DNA of 64,000 bases from SHAN690 sp023262195 (GCA_038142005.1 JAYQJE010000006.1:56577-120576); one strand, 5' to 3'. Positions 28,209-39,005 are shown, counted from the stretch's first letter. Made by a program: numbers and translations. The notes: generated by a model from the sequence alone, not told the origin.

Positions 28209-30311
28209 TCAAAACTTTACACGATACTGTATTCGAATATCGGTTCGGTTTGGGCCGTCAATTTCATTAAGTCCGCTTCCATTTGTAGATCGATCTGAAA
28301 AGAAGGTTCGTGCAAGTCTTACTGTTAAATCACTCCAACGGGTAATGTCATATTGTGTAATCAGGTAAGCTCTGCTTCCTCTGCTGTAATATGCTGGAAC
28401 ACTAAAACTGTAGAGCACATCATGTTCATAGGCATATAACCGACTATCATAGCTCTCTGTCTCGAACAGCGCGTATCTGAGCTTGAATGAATATTTCGCT
28501 GGCCATTTTGGTTTGAATACCACATCTTGATAAACCAACCAACCATTCTCCGACTCCCCTTCAGGAAGGTCAACGTGAATGAACTCCAACCTATTTCGCA
28601 ACGATAAGACTTTGTTGATGGTTAGTTGCCAGTTTAGCCGATACCAATGACGATGCCTATTTCCGATTTCATCCGTTGGCTGATTACCCAAGTCAAATCC
28701 TTCGAGTTTATCTTCAAATCGATAACGTGCGTATGCAATAAAGCTTCGGCTGGGCTTGTACTCCAATTGCGCTAAGTATTCACTTCCTGATGTTGGAGCT
28801 TTGGCTTGAAAACGCATCCATGGGAATCGAAAGGCATCATAAAAGCCTGAAAACTTCCACTTTCGATTCAATGCTGCTGAAAAACCAATGTAGAATCCTT
28901 CTTCGTTGGTATTTCTGCTGCTCTCACTTACTGCGTTACTTCTTGGTGACACGTATGATGCATCAAAATGTCGATGATATATGGAGATGTCAAAGCGAGG
29001 ATCGACACTGATGATGGCACCATTTAGAAAAGCCGTGCCCCCATCAAACCGCTGACTAAATTCACCAAACGCCAAAACATTTCTGACGCTTAGTTGGTAG
29101 TCAAACCCACCAACTAAAAATGAATTTGAAACCGGCTCAAAGCTTCGGTATAACTGAGTACTTGACAAAAAGTTACCAGAGTAGTTGGTATAAACTCCAG
29201 TAGCTCCAATCTCAAACTTATCCTTTACCAGTCGGATGTGTGAGCCTGTATTTATTTCTCTAATCGACTTGCGATCAGCGAGCTCGCCTGGTGTTCTGTG
29301 AAAACCATTCAGTTGAAATGAACTGAACTCTGAAACTACAAACTCGCCATCGGTTTCGCTGGTGTCAATTTCAGAAAGATTTGCATCCACCCCTTTACTA
29401 CTGAAGAAGCTCGTGACTTCTATGTCCCATAGCTTGATCGTGGCTGCAGCACCACGCTGAAAGTTGTTTTCATCTGCAGAAACGTATGGTGTTATTTCTC
29501 TTGCAGATCTTTTTATGCTTGTAATGTCGGCTGACTTACCAAAAGCTAAACCTGTCCAATACGTGAGTCCTTGTCCAAGCTGAATCTGGTAATCACCAAT
29601 TATGGCGTGTTTTACAGCACCATAGTTTCCAAAATATGCATGGGCCGAATAAAAATCAAAACCTTGAGGCTGTGTCCCTTGAAAGAACTCTTCACCTGCG
29701 TCTTTTTCACCCGTGATTCCAACAGAGATATTATTCAAGTACCGAAAACGATATCTGGTCAAAATACGCACTGGATCACCCAAATATCTTCGGTTTGGAT
29801 TGGCCTGAAGTGTTGAGTCATCGATAGGAGCAAAACCCTCAACCTGCTCTAGTACACGCTGATATCGAATAAATGCTTCTTGTGAAGACTCTTCTTTGAT
29901 AGCGCTCCAACGTAAATCTGGCCGCGCACTCGACTCTGCCACATCCACAAACGGAAGCAAGGCATTAATGGTTGAAATATCAAACCCTTCGACCGCTTGC
30001 AACTCATATATCGATCTGAATTTACCCGTCTGATTTCTATGGTCAATCAAAGCTTCAATCTGAAATGGCGTTAAGAACAAAAGACGCTCAAGTTCATCTC
30101 TTGTAGCTCGATTAAGGTTGAGTGGACGGTTATAATAAAGGTTTAAGTCTTCTAGAAACGTGGTGAAATCCAACTCCTCTGTCTCTAGGTTCTCACTTAC
30201 GAGCTCTATGATTTGGTCTATTGCCGATTGTTTCTCATCGCTCACCCGCTCTTGGCCGTAAAAAACCCCTACGATCAATATGCAGTAAAGAGTGAGCCCT
30301 AACTTTTTCAT
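28209..30311 (-). CDS. Helix-hairpin-helix (ComEA-like) outer-membrane barrel protein
   Basis: 700-residue protein: signal peptide (KKLGLTLYCILIVGVFYGQ), then a ComEA-like HhH domain at ~45-125 (LNRATRDELERLLFLTPFQI, IYELQAVEGFDISTINALLP), then ~550 residues of alternating aromatic strands ending IRIQYRVKF, a barrel. ComEA binds DNA in uptake, but in this barrel fusion, frequent in Bacteroidota, the role is unknown; DNA or peptidoglycan contact at the periplasmic face is possible. It is translationally coupled (ATGA overlap) to the PorV-like gene upstream. Confidence 0.78.
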   Translation of the reverse strand: MKKLGLTLYCILIVGVFYGQERVSDEKQSAIDQIIELVSENLETEELDFTTFLEDLNLYYNRPLNLNRATRDELERLLFLTPFQIEALIDHRNQTGKFRSIYELQAVEGFDISTINALLPFVDVAESSARPDLRWSAIKEESSQEAFIRYQRVLEQVEGFAPIDDSTLQANPNRRYLGDPVRILTRYRFRYLNNISVGITGEKDAGEEFFQGTQPQGFDFYSAHAYFGNYGAVKHAIIGDYQIQLGQGLTYWTGLAFGKSADITSIKRSAREITPYVSADENNFQRGAAATIKLWDIEVTSFFSSKGVDANLSEIDTSETDGEFVVSEFSSFQLNGFHRTPGELADRKSIREINTGSHIRLVKDKFEIGATGVYTNYSGNFLSSTQLYRSFEPVSNSFLVGGFDYQLSVRNVLAFGEFSQRFDGGTAFLNGAIISVDPRFDISIYHRHFDASYVSPRSNAVSESSRNTNEEGFYIGFSAALNRKWKFSGFYDAFRFPWMRFQAKAPTSGSEYLAQLEYKPSRSFIAYARYRFEDKLEGFDLGNQPTDEIGNRHRHWYRLNWQLTINKVLSLRNRLEFIHVDLPEGESENGWLVYQDVVFKPKWPAKYSFKLRYALFETESYDSRLYAYEHDVLYSFSVPAYYSRGSRAYLITQYDITRWSDLTVRLARTFFSDRSTNGSGLNEIDGPNRTDIRIQYRVKF

Positions 30312-31140
30312 TCCTTTTTCTTCCGACTTCCAAAGGCATACCCTAGACTTACCCCGCTGCTAAAGCCTAAAATCTGATTCCAATTTGCGCTTACATCAGC
30401 GCTAACACTTTGCCAACGGTAACCCAAGCCAAAAGCTAACGCTTGTTGCGCTGTGGCAAAACCTAGCCTGATGAAAATTGGTTCCACGGGATTGTACTCC
30501 AATCCACTTTTAATATTTAGTGGCAGGTCTATATCCTTGTCCAACTCCATCACCGCCATTACTTTTTCAGAGAATCGATACTGACCACCAATGCGTAGCG
30601 AAGTTGGTATTCTCTCATCATCATAATCTGCGAATCGGGCTTGAGTTGGGTTGAATACGTGTGCGGCAAGGCTCACTTTTTCGTTTACTGTGATGAGCAT
30701 ACCGATCTCTGCAACAATGTTGCTTCGACTTCCATAGACGTCACCCAATTGAGTTTGTAAATAATCGAGTTGTACCCCAAGCTGAAATAGTCACTCAGTT
30801 TTCTACCATACCCTAGCCCTATCCTGTTTTGACTAAAACCACCGTAACCATAGTTATGCCCAATTATTCCTATGGAGCCCCCAGCCAATGGCGCAGCTAA
30901 TGCTACAGATCCTAAACCAGCCTCAGGAAGAAAAAAACGTGATTCGTATGCCGCTCCGATGTTGAACTCATCGATAAGACCAAGCGTTGCTACATTATTA
31001 TTGGCTGCCCATCCATCTTGAAGTGTAAGTGAAGCGCCTGCCAGCGCGTTTGCTCTTGCGCCTTGAGTCTCGTTGCCTCCTTGAGCCATAACTTGTGCAA
31101 CAAGTAAAGAAACCAGCGCAATGAGGAATGACTTTTTCAC
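30308..31140 (-). CDS. PorV/PorQ-like outer-membrane protein, frameshifted
   Basis: About 277 residues. Signal peptide (FLIALVSLLVAQVMA), then GARANALAGASLTLQDGWAA, matching the GAR.xxAGNA start of PorV/PorQ and FadL-like barrels, and strands to the end SLGYAFGSRKKKE. PorV escorts type IX secretion substrates; whether this one does is unknown. One base missing at C4 30775-30778 restores SLGVQLDYLQTQLGDVYGSR. The start is GTG at 31140. It overlaps the HhH-barrel gene by 4 bases, suggesting a two-protein OM assembly. Confidence 0.75.
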
Positions 31141-31180
31141 TGGGCTAAATTAAGCAGCCCATTTTAACCGTATGTTATTT

Positions 31181-32640
31181 CTATCGACTCAGGTTCCCAA
31201 GCAAATTATCAGCAAACTCAAGCCCGTCACTCATACGGCTTTTATCTAGTTTGCCATTTTCAACCATGGCCCAAAGAATGAACTCTAAGTAGAAGTTTTT
31301 GTCTTTTGCACTTACCTTGGGTTGATACTTCTCTAAAATATTACTAAGCGGGTCTACGGCATTCAGAGCTTCTATGTAATCGACTTCACTCATATCAAAG
31401 CCTATTTCCAGTTTTGGGTTGCTGATAAACCACTGCACGAGTGCTTCAAACTCACCATATTCACCTTCTTTACTCAACTTGCGCATCTGAATAAACTGCT
31501 GTGAAAACAGCGTTTTTATGGCTTCCCCGATAAGAATCAACGCCACATTTTCTGAGCCCTCTTGTTCGCCTTCATAGACCAGCTCTACTTTTCCAATTAT
31601 CGATGGAATAATGCCTTGAAAATCACTCAAGCGCACTACTCCACTCTTCTCTCCATTTTTCAGAATTCGCAATTGCGCGGTACTCAGCAGGTTTTCATAA
31701 GCGCTTATACTTAAGCGTGCCGACACTCCGCTCTTCGTATCGATGTAATCACTTTTTCTTGCCTCGACCGCTATCTGCTCAATGAGTGTCTTCGCTAGAT
31801 CGGGTACATGGATTCCATCCTTCACTGAGTCATCAATCTGAGACTCTTGTTCTGTAATTGTTTTTGCAATCTCAATACTGCGAGGATAGTGCGTAACGAT
31901 TTGCGAACCAATGCGATCTTTTAGCGGTGTTACAATACTTCCGCGATTGGTATAATCCTCCGGGTTAGCGGTGAAAACGAACTGGAGGTCTAAGGGTAAT
32001 CGAACTTGAAACCTCTAATCTGAACATCTCCCTCCTGTAAAATATTGAATAGCGAAACCTGAATTCTTGCTTGCAAGTCTGGCAGTTCGTTGATCACAAA
32101 AATGCAACGATTGGCCCTAGGGATCATACCATAGTGGATCACGCGTTCATCATCATATGACAACTTCAAATTTGCCGCCTTGATTGGGTCAACATCACCA
32201 ATCAAATCGGCTACGGTTACGTCTGGAGTGGCCAATTTTTCAAAGAAACGCTCGTCACGATGCATCCAAGAAATCGGTGTGTCATCTCCATGTTGCTCCA
32301 ACTGTTCCTTGGCATATTTAGAGATTGGGTTAAATGGATCGTCATTAATCTGCGAGCCGCTTACCACCGGAATGTACTCATCCAATAAGCTCACAAGTGT
32401 GCGTGCAATCCGTGTTTTGGCCTGTCCTCTAAGCCCTAGCAGGTTAATATTATGCCTCGCTAATATGGCGCTTTGTATCTGTGGAATGACGGTATGCTCA
32501 TACCCATGCACTGAAGTGAATATTGGCTCACTTTGCTCAATTTTGGAGATCAGATTCTTACGCAGTTCGTCCTTGATTGATCGAGGAGTATAAACTGATG
32601 CTTTGAGTTCTCCAAGTGTTCCTATCTTACTTATATTCAT
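31181..32640 (-). CDS. MoxR/ChlI-like AAA+ ATPase, frameshifted
   Basis: About 486 residues, AAA+ of the Mg-chelatase ChlI/MoxR group. P-loop LLGLRGQAKTRIARTL, IGDVDPIKAAN, Walker B-like IFVINELPDLQARIQVSLFN, NILQEGDVQIRGF, FTANPEDYTNRG. It is paired with a VWA protein upstream, the usual partner, and probably remodels or activates a target protein. Unlikely to be for chlorophyll: no Mg-chelatase genes nearby. One base is missing near 32003-32004; GFKFRLPLDLQFVFTANP or similar is restored. Confidence 0.8.
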
Positions 32641-32644
32641 TGAT

Positions 32645-33745
32645 TTATCTTACTCTTTTTATACGGTTCTTTTCGTAATCTCTAAAAATCATTTCACCCA
32701 ATCCTTTCAACCCCGTAAAGAACGCTTTGCCCTGATTCTCTTCGGTGAATCGATCTACGAACTGCATCAAGTATGGGTCTTGAGCAATCATAAATGTGGT
32801 AATGGGTATTTGTAGCTTCCGGGCTTGTCTTGCCATGTTGTAACACTTTGAAACAATCTTTGGATCAAGCCCCACGCTGTTTTTATAGTATTCACCCGAT
32901 GGCAACTTCAGGCAACTGGGCTTTCCATCGGTTATCATGAATATTTGCTTGTTTGTTTGACGCTTTCTTCGAAGAAGATCAAGGGCCAAATTGATTCCTG
33001 CAACCGTATTGGTATGATACGGACCAACTTGCAGGTAGGGCAAGTCTTTGAGCTTTATTGGCCAAGCATCATTGCCAAATACAATAATATCAAGGGTGTC
33101 TTTCGGATAACGTGTTTTAATCAATTCCGCGAGTGCCATGGCCACCTTCTTGGCAGGCGTAATTCGATCTTCACCATAAAGAATCATGCTGTGGCTGATA
33201 TCGATCATCAATATGGTGCTCATTTGGGCCTTATGATTCGTCTCTTTGACCATCAGGTCATGCTCGGTCAAATTGAAGTCGTCAACCCCATGATTGATTT
33301 GTGCGTTTCGAATGCTCTCTTGCATCGATATATGCTCGAGTGAATCTCCGAAGGTGTAGTTTCTGAGTTCACCAGTCTCCTCATCGCCTTTGCCTATGTG
33401 TTTGGTTTGATGGTTTCCAAGCCCTGACTTTCTAATCTTACCAAAAATTTGATCTAAGGCTGCTTGTCGAATTCCCTGCTCAGTTTTAGGGGTAATTTTA
33501 AAACCACCCACACCTTCATCGGCATCTTTCAAAAAGCCCTTTTCCTTGAGCTCCTCGATAAAGTCATCCATGGTGTAATCCGGATTTGTCAAATTGTATT
33601 CGTGATCCAACTCACGCATCCACTCTAAAGCTTCATCTGCATCACCCGATGTGTGCGTGACCAATTCCTTGAAAATTTCCAGCAATTTGTCGAATAAGGG
33701 TTTATCCTCCTCAGTATGGGGAGTAAAGACAAAACCATCGCTCAA
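32645..33745 (-). CDS. VWA domain protein
   Basis: 366 residues. C-terminal von Willebrand A domain with MIDAS DISHSM (DxSxS) at LMIDISHSMILYGED, then VGPYHTNTVAGINLALDLL and FMITDGKPSCLKL. N-terminal helical region precedes. ChlD/CoxE-like partner of the AAA+ ATPase 4 bases downstream; such pairs act on metal or cofactor enzymes or on stress substrates. The start appears to be TTG at 33745. Intact. Confidence 0.8.
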   Translation of the reverse strand: MSDGFVFTPHTEEDKPLFDKLLEIFKELVTHTSGDADEALEWMRELDHEYNLTNPDYTMDDFIEELKEKGFLKDADEGVGGFKITPKTEQGIRQAALDQIFGKIRKSGLGNHQTKHIGKGDEETGELRNYTFGDSLEHISMQESIRNAQINHGVDDFNLTEHDLMVKETNHKAQMSTILMIDISHSMILYGEDRITPAKKVAMALAELIKTRYPKDTLDIIVFGNDAWPIKLKDLPYLQVGPYHTNTVAGINLALDLLRRKRQTNKQIFMITDGKPSCLKLPSGEYYKNSVGLDPKIVSKCYNMARQARKLQIPITTFMIAQDPYLMQFVDRFTEENQGKAFFTGLKGLGEMIFRDYEKNRIKRVR

Positions 33746-33922
33746 TCTTTTTTGGTCATGACATTGTAAACAGCTAGCGTTGGAAGTAGTTCTAAATTCT
33801 GATCAGGAAGCTTAATTTGTTTGAATGGAAATGATTGAAATTATTCCCAATAATCACTCTTAATGCGAAAATCACGATCATTCAGAAAACCAACTCCGCG
33901 AAGTTTTAGCCATTTTTACCGC

Positions 33923-36078
33923 ATGAAAACACGATTTTATTTCACAGTACTGAGCATGGCCATTGCCGCTACATTCATAGGGTGCAGCGAACAGCCACAA
34001 GCAGAAGAAACACAACAAGATCAAATGACAAATAATGTTTTACTGAAGGAATGGGAAGGCCCTTACGGTGGTGTACCAGCCTTTGACCAAATGAACGTAA
34101 AGGACATAAAGCCTGCCTTGCTGGAGGCAATGGAGCTTAGCTTGGCAGAGATTGATGCCATTGCGAACAATGAAGAACCAGCCACATTTGAAAACACCAT
34201 TGCTGAAATGGAACGCTCAGGTAAAGCCTTAGATCGTGCATTTACCTATTACGGAATATTCAGTGCGAATATGTCAAGTCCTGAATTCCGAGAAATTCAG
34301 ACTGAGTTGGCTCCAAAGATTTCAGAATACAGCTCCAAGATTAACCAAAACGAAAAGTTGTTTCAACGAATAAAATCCGTTTATGATGCATCGCAACAGC
34401 AACCACTTGAAGCGCCAGAGCAGCGTGTGGTGGATTTGACTTACAAACAATTTGAAATGAATGGTGCTGAGCTCGATTCCGAAAAAAAGCACGATATGCT
34501 GAAATTAGCAAAGAGCTTTCGAGTCTTTACACTAAATTCTCAAACAACGTACTACACGATGAAGAGAACTACATCACCTATCTCAATGAAGATCAATTAG
34601 GTGGATTGTCTGACGGGTTTATAAAGTCCGCAGCGAAAATGGCCACAGACAATGGAAAGGACGGCATGTATGCAATCGTAAATACGCGTTCATCTATGGA
34701 TCCATTCCTCACCTACTCTACGGAGCGCGAATTGCGTCAGCAGGTTTGGGAGAATTACTACTCGCGTGGCGACAATGGTGATGAATATGACAACAACGAA
34801 CTCATCGCAGAAATTCTAAGATTGCGCAAAGAAAAAGTTGGCTTGATGGGCTATGAAAACTATGCCGAGTGGCGCCTTCAAGATCGAATGGCCAAGACTC
34901 CTGAAAACGCCATGGATTTGATGATGGCTGTTTGGCCTGCTGCTATTGCACGTGTGGAAGAAGAAGTAGCAGACATGCAGGCAGTGGTTGATAAGCGAGG
35001 CGACAATATCACCATAGAGCCATGGGATTACCGATTTTATGCGGAACTCGTGAGAAAAGAGAAATACGATCTCAACTCAGAAGAGGTTAAGCAATATCTA
35101 CAGCTGGATAAACTCACTGAGGCTATGCACTACGTGGCTGGCAGATTATTTGACTATGATTTTACATCCGTTGCTGAAGGAAACGTTCCCGTCTTTCATG
35201 AAGATGTGAAGGTTTGGGAGGTGACCAATAAAACCACAGGCGAAAATGTTGGCATTTGGTACCTTGACCCTTATGCGCGACAAGGAAAGCGCTCGGGTGC
35301 CTGGGCGACTACATACCGAAGCTACACCGATTTTGATGGTAAGAAAAACGTGCTTGCTTCGAACAACTCAAACTTTGTGAAGCCCGCCCCAGGTGAGGCG
35401 CTGCTCGTTTCTTGGGATGATGCTACAACGTTTTTTCATGAATTTGGTCACGCACTGCATTTCTTTTCGGCCAATGTGAAATATCCAACACTGAATAGCG
35501 GTGTGCGGGATTACACTGAATTTCAATCACAGCTCCTAGAACGCTGGCTATCAACAGATGAGGTGATCAACAATTACTTGGTTCATAACGAAACTGGCGA
35601 GCCGATGCCTGCGAAGCTTGTAGAAAAGATTAAGAATGCGAGCACTTTTAACCAAGGGTTTTCAACCACAGAGTATTTGGCCTCTGCCATAATGGATATG
35701 AAACTTCATTTGGCCGATCCTAGCAGTATTAATATTGACCAATTTGAACGGGAAACATTGGCTGAGATGAATATGCCGGATGAGTTACCCATGAGACACC
35801 GTACTCCGCACTTTGGTCACGTGTTTTCAGGCGAAGGCTACGCCACGGCTTATTATGGCTACATGTGGGCAGATGTGTTGACCTCCGATGCTACGGAAGC
35901 GTTTATAGAAGCGCCTGGAGGGTTTTACGATAAAGAACTCGCTCAAAAAGCGATCAAATACTTGTTTGCTCCGCGCAATGCCATTGATCCTGCTGAAGCA
36001 TATCGATTATTTAGAGGAAGAGATGCCAAGATCGAGGCACTTATGCGAGACAGAGGTTTTCCAGTGCCTGCATCGTGA
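33923..36078 (+). CDS. M3 family oligopeptidase (Dcp-type) lipoprotein, frameshifted
   Basis: About 718 residues. Lipoprotein signal (MAIAATFIGCSEQ), then the helical thimet oligopeptidase fold, with Zn site FFHEFGHALH (HExxH, third ligand Glu about 25 downstream) and C-terminal GYATAYYGYMWADVLTSD. Matches peptidyl-dipeptidase Dcp of Bacteroidota. It removes dipeptides from peptides, outside the cytoplasm. One base missing at A3 34510-34512: adding A gives KELSSLYTKFSNNVLHDEEN. The start at 33923 is the ATG directly before the signal peptide; an earlier ATG at 33863 adds 20 residues. Confidence 0.92.
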
Positions 36079-36199
36079 TTTGGTGCAGCACTAAATAGAA
36101 TAACGTAACAATAAAATAAGCCTATCTCGCTGAAGTCCTGTGACCGAAGGATACAATGGTTCAAGATTGATGTCTTGATATAACGTAGAAATAAAAGCT

Positions 36200-36584
36200 G
36201 TGAAGACCTCTTTGAAAAAGGCTACTCCGATTATTTTGGGAATTATAATGCTTACGGTTGCTATTGGGCATGTGCTGGTGCCCGAAGTTATGCTCCGATG
36301 ATTCCTGATTTTATTGATGAGGGATTTGCCAATGTATTGGCGGCTATAGCGGAGGGGTGATTGGAGTTGCGTTGCTAACACCAAAGTTTCGAGCTTATGG
36401 AGGCTTAGGATTCATGGCGCTGATGACGGGGTTTTTCCCGATTCATGTGTGGGATTTACTCAAAGATGAGCCGTTTATTGGGAGCAAGATTGGTGCAGCA
36501 GTGAGATTGGTTCTGCAATTGCTGCTCATTTATACCGGTTGGAGGATTTATACAGGGAACGTATCGCAGAAAGATGTCCAATAA
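36200..36584 (+). CDS. DoxX-like membrane protein, two frameshifts
   Basis: About 128 residues, four membrane helices of DoxX-like layout: KKATPIILGIIMLTVAIGHV, APMIPDFID and the NVLAAIAEGVIGVALL segment, YGGLGFMALMTGFFPIHVW, and a last helix LVLQLLLIYTGWRIY. It only becomes one gene after adding a base at T2 36288-36289 and at G4 36354-36357. Start probably GTG 36200. Its 3' end overlaps the opposite-strand membrane gene by about 59 bases. Confidence 0.65.
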
Positions 36585-37208
36585 ACACCACTGGAACCAC
36601 AATAGCCGGCAGCCACACATAAGGAAATGAGAGCACCGCAACGTTTGGCTGATCAAAATCGAATTGCTGAATAACACTTGGGGCAGCGAGTATTCCGGTA
36701 CTCACCACCTGCAGCACCAAAGCCAAGCAAAGGATGTTCCAACCGATTAATATCCATTTGGGCAAAACCCTGCTTTGGTAACCAAAGTATGCGATTAAAG
36801 GGGCAGTCAACCCAGAAAATACATCCCAATTACGTCCTTCAAAGGACATAGACTCGGGCATAAGACCATAGGTAAACAAGGCGAAAATGCACAGCTCCAC
36901 GGGCACTCTCACTGTATGTACGTACGTCATACGCTTCATATCCATTTTATTAAGAACTCCTCTGCCTTTTCCAGAAAAGAACAGCCAGATCATGAATAAA
37001 AGTGCAGGTAAAATGACCAAGGGTAACCTTGGCGGCATAGCATCTGGTTGGTGAAAAAACCCATTGAAGCTAACGCGGCTGAATAGATACCAATCAATAC
37101 AAAAACAGTCAGAACAAGCTTACTTTTTGAAGCCCAAAATATGCCGCCAATAGACGCAATAGTAATGAGCGTAAACCCAAGTTGAAGATATAATGGGGTG
37201 TCAGTCAT
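36526..37208 (-). CDS. Integral membrane protein next to marR, frameshifted
   Basis: Unrecognised protein of about 227 residues and six or seven hydrophobic helices (LQLGFTLITIASIGGIFWA, LVLTVFVLIGIYSAALASMG, LVILPALLFMIWLFF, VELCIFALFTYGL, LIGWNILCLALVLQVV, LPAIVVPVVFIGHL). One base is missing near 37044-37047; GFFTNQDAMPPRLPLVIL results. It overlaps the end of marR by 8 bases on the same strand, so the regulator and this protein are very probably co-transcribed. Confidence 0.65.
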
Positions 37209-37641
37209 AATCGAGATTTTCGAGCTTTGTCAGAATGGAATCAAGTGTGGTTAGTCGCTCTGACCCGATAGCCGCACTCACGTGATCATGCAGTACCGCC
37301 CATTTTGGCGCAATCTCATTGAGCAATTCGAGTCCGTTTTCAGTAATTTTAAGTTGAATATTGCGAGCATCCTCTCCCCTCTTTCGATTAATAAATCCAA
37401 GCGCCTCTAGCTTTTTTAGATCTCGGCTCATGGTGGATTCATCGAGTACCAGTTGCTTGGCAATACGCTTCTGATTGGTGTTTTGCTTGCCAATCATAAA
37501 GAGTATACTCAACATACTGCCCTTAAGTCCATAAGGCTTTATTAAGGATTGATATGGCTCATTTAGCAAACGATGTAACCGCCTAATCTTGGCATTTACG
37601 CAATGTTTAGGTTGAATCTCTTTAAAGGTAATTTGGCCCAT
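37201..37641 (-). CDS. MarR-family transcriptional regulator
   Basis: 146-residue winged-helix regulator: PYGLKGSMLSILFMIG, recognition region QKRIAKQLVLDESTMSRDLK, wing LGFINRKRGEDARNIQLKIT, C-terminal dimer helix. It precedes and overlaps a membrane protein gene and has its own palindrome upstream (37659-37676), so autoregulation, perhaps with a small-molecule ligand, is likely. Intact. Confidence 0.85.
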   Translation of the reverse strand: MGQITFKEIQPKHCVNAKIRRLHRLLNEPYQSLIKPYGLKGSMLSILFMIGKQNTNQKRIAKQLVLDESTMSRDLKKLEALGFINRKRGEDARNIQLKITENGLELLNEIAPKWAVLHDHVSAAIGSERLTTLDSILTKLENLDYD

Positions 37642-37645
37642 AGCA

Positions 37646-37653
37646 CGAAAGTA
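37646..37653 (-). promoter_or_regulatory. TACTTTCG promoter-like box of marR
   Basis: Seven of eight match to TAnnTTTG ending four bases before the marR ATG; the palindromic operator lies 6 bases further upstream. Confidence 0.4.
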
Positions 37654-37658
37654 AAAAA

Positions 37659-37676
37659 TACTTGTATATACAAGTA
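37659..37676. promoter_or_regulatory. 18-bp palindromic operator, probably for MarR
   Basis: TACTTGTATATACAAGTA is a perfect 18-bp inverted repeat 18 bases upstream of the marR start, between its likely -7 box and -33 region. Size and position fit a MarR dimer site that blocks its own promoter. It could also affect trmL, which diverges 48 bases away. Confidence 0.7.
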
Positions 37677-37723
37677 ATATCTTTCATCTTAGTCTATCGA
37701 TCTCTATCCTATCTTTCGCGTTT

Positions 37724-38179
37724 ATGGCATTTAATATTGTTTTAGTAGAACCGGAAATACCTAACAATACCGGCAACATTGGGCGACTCAGTTTGGCATC
37801 TGGATCCAAACTCCATTTGGTAAAACCTTTTGGTTTTGAACTTTCTGATCATCGCTTAAAACGCGCAGGGCTGGATTATTGGCCTCACGTAGATCTTAAA
37901 ATTTATGATTCCATAGCACAGTTTTTCTATCTGCATGCAGGTAAGAAAATGGCGTTTATGTCGAGTCATGGCAATCAATCGTATTTAGATATTGACTATG
38001 AAGATGGAATGTTCTTGGTTTTTGGGAAAGAATCGGTTGGTCTAGAGCAATCAATCCTCGAGGTTCATTCGGCATCAACCTTTAAAATTCCGATTCATAG
38101 TCCCCACATCCGTAGTTTGAATTTGGCAAATGCGGTGAGCATCACGGTTTATGAGGGTTTAAGACGTTTATCTCCTTAG
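37724..38179 (+). CDS. trmL: tRNA (cytidine(34)-2'-O)-methyltransferase
   Basis: 151-residue SPOUT methyltransferase that methylates the wobble ribose of tRNA-Leu. MAFNIVLVEPEIPNNTGNIG at the N-terminus, then the knot motifs FLVFGKESVGLEQSI and KIPIHSPHIRSLNLANAVSI. The length and N-terminus fit TrmL rather than other SpoU enzymes. The ATG at 37724 follows the family. Intact. Confidence 0.94.
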   Translation: MAFNIVLVEPEIPNNTGNIGRLSLASGSKLHLVKPFGFELSDHRLKRAGLDYWPHVDLKIYDSIAQFFYLHAGKKMAFMSSHGNQSYLDIDYEDGMFLVFGKESVGLEQSILEVHSASTFKIPIHSPHIRSLNLANAVSITVYEGLRRLSP

Positions 38180-38180
38180 A

Positions 38181-39005
38181 ATGAACCATTTTACTTCGCA
38201 ACGGTTTGCTCCAATTATGGCGTTGTTGTCTGGTTTGAAAAGCATCATCCTTTGCCTGCTAATGCTTGGCTCTCTAAATAGTATGGCTCAAAACACAACA
38301 TCGAACGCAGACATAGTTGATCTGTCAGAACGCACCCTCTATGCAGTGAAGGCTGAGTCTGACTACGGAAAAATGCTTGACAGCTTGGCTGGTTTGCGTA
38401 TTCGTGATTTAACAGTCCAGCTTAATGATCAGTCAAAGCGAATGGTTTTTTGGATTAATATCTATAACGCATTCTATCAAATCCTACACCGAGATCAAGG
38501 CATTAAACCACCAAAAGTATTCAAGGTAAATTGGATCAACATTGCCGGCAAGCAGCTAAGCCTTGATGATATTGAGCATGGATTTTTACGCAAACACCGA
38601 TACAAGTATTCCCTGGGATATTTCCCACAGTTTTTCACTGCTCGTTGGAAGAAAGATCTTGAAGTTCAAACATTGGATTATCGGGTGAACTTCGCTTTGA
38701 ATTGTGGAGCAAAAAGTTGTCCACCCATTGCCTTCTATACTCCCGCTGACTTAGATGATCAGCTAATCAGAGCTGCAGCAAGCTTTCTCGAAACAGAAAC
38801 GGTGATTGATGAGAGCAGTAAAACCATCTCTGTAACACGCATCATGTTTTGGTTTTTAGGTGACTTTGGAGGCAAGGCTGGGATAAGACTTGTTTTAGAG
38901 AAGCACCTGCAAATTGATGCGAACGGCTATAAGATTCAGTTCAGAGACTATGATTGGTCTGAAGACTTGATGAATTTCTCTGACGAAACTCAAAGCTCAT
39001 ATTGA
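38181..39005 (+). CDS. DUF547 secreted protein
   Basis: About 262-274 residues. Signal peptide (KSIILCLLMLGSLNSMAQ) and DUF547 core: QSKRMVFWINIYNAFYQIL, LSLDDIEHGFLR, VNFALNCGAKSCPPIAFYT with conserved Cys pair. Possibly a peptidase-like or thiol enzyme fold; function unknown. Start either ATG 38181, directly after trmL, or ATG 38217 closer to the signal peptide. Its end overlaps the convergent sulfotransferase-like gene by 16 bases. Confidence 0.82.
   Translation: MNHFTSQRFAPIMALLSGLKSIILCLLMLGSLNSMAQNTTSNADIVDLSERTLYAVKAESDYGKMLDSLAGLRIRDLTVQLNDQSKRMVFWINIYNAFYQILHRDQGIKPPKVFKVNWINIAGKQLSLDDIEHGFLRKHRYKYSLGYFPQFFTARWKKDLEVQTLDYRVNFALNCGAKSCPPIAFYTPADLDDQLIRAAASFLETETVIDESSKTISVTRIMFWFLGDFGGKAGIRLVLEKHLQIDANGYKIQFRDYDWSEDLMNFSDETQSSY

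Noticed and set aside
31181..33745. Magnesium chelatase for chlorophyll synthesis
   Set aside because: Only the ATPase and VWA parts resemble ChlI/ChlD; no chlorophyll genes in the window and the organism is not expected to make it.
36091..36384. 97-codon minus-strand ORF
   Set aside because: Antisense shadow of the DoxX-like gene and low-complexity upstream sequence; no family features and the opposite strand makes a clear DoxX protein after two corrections.
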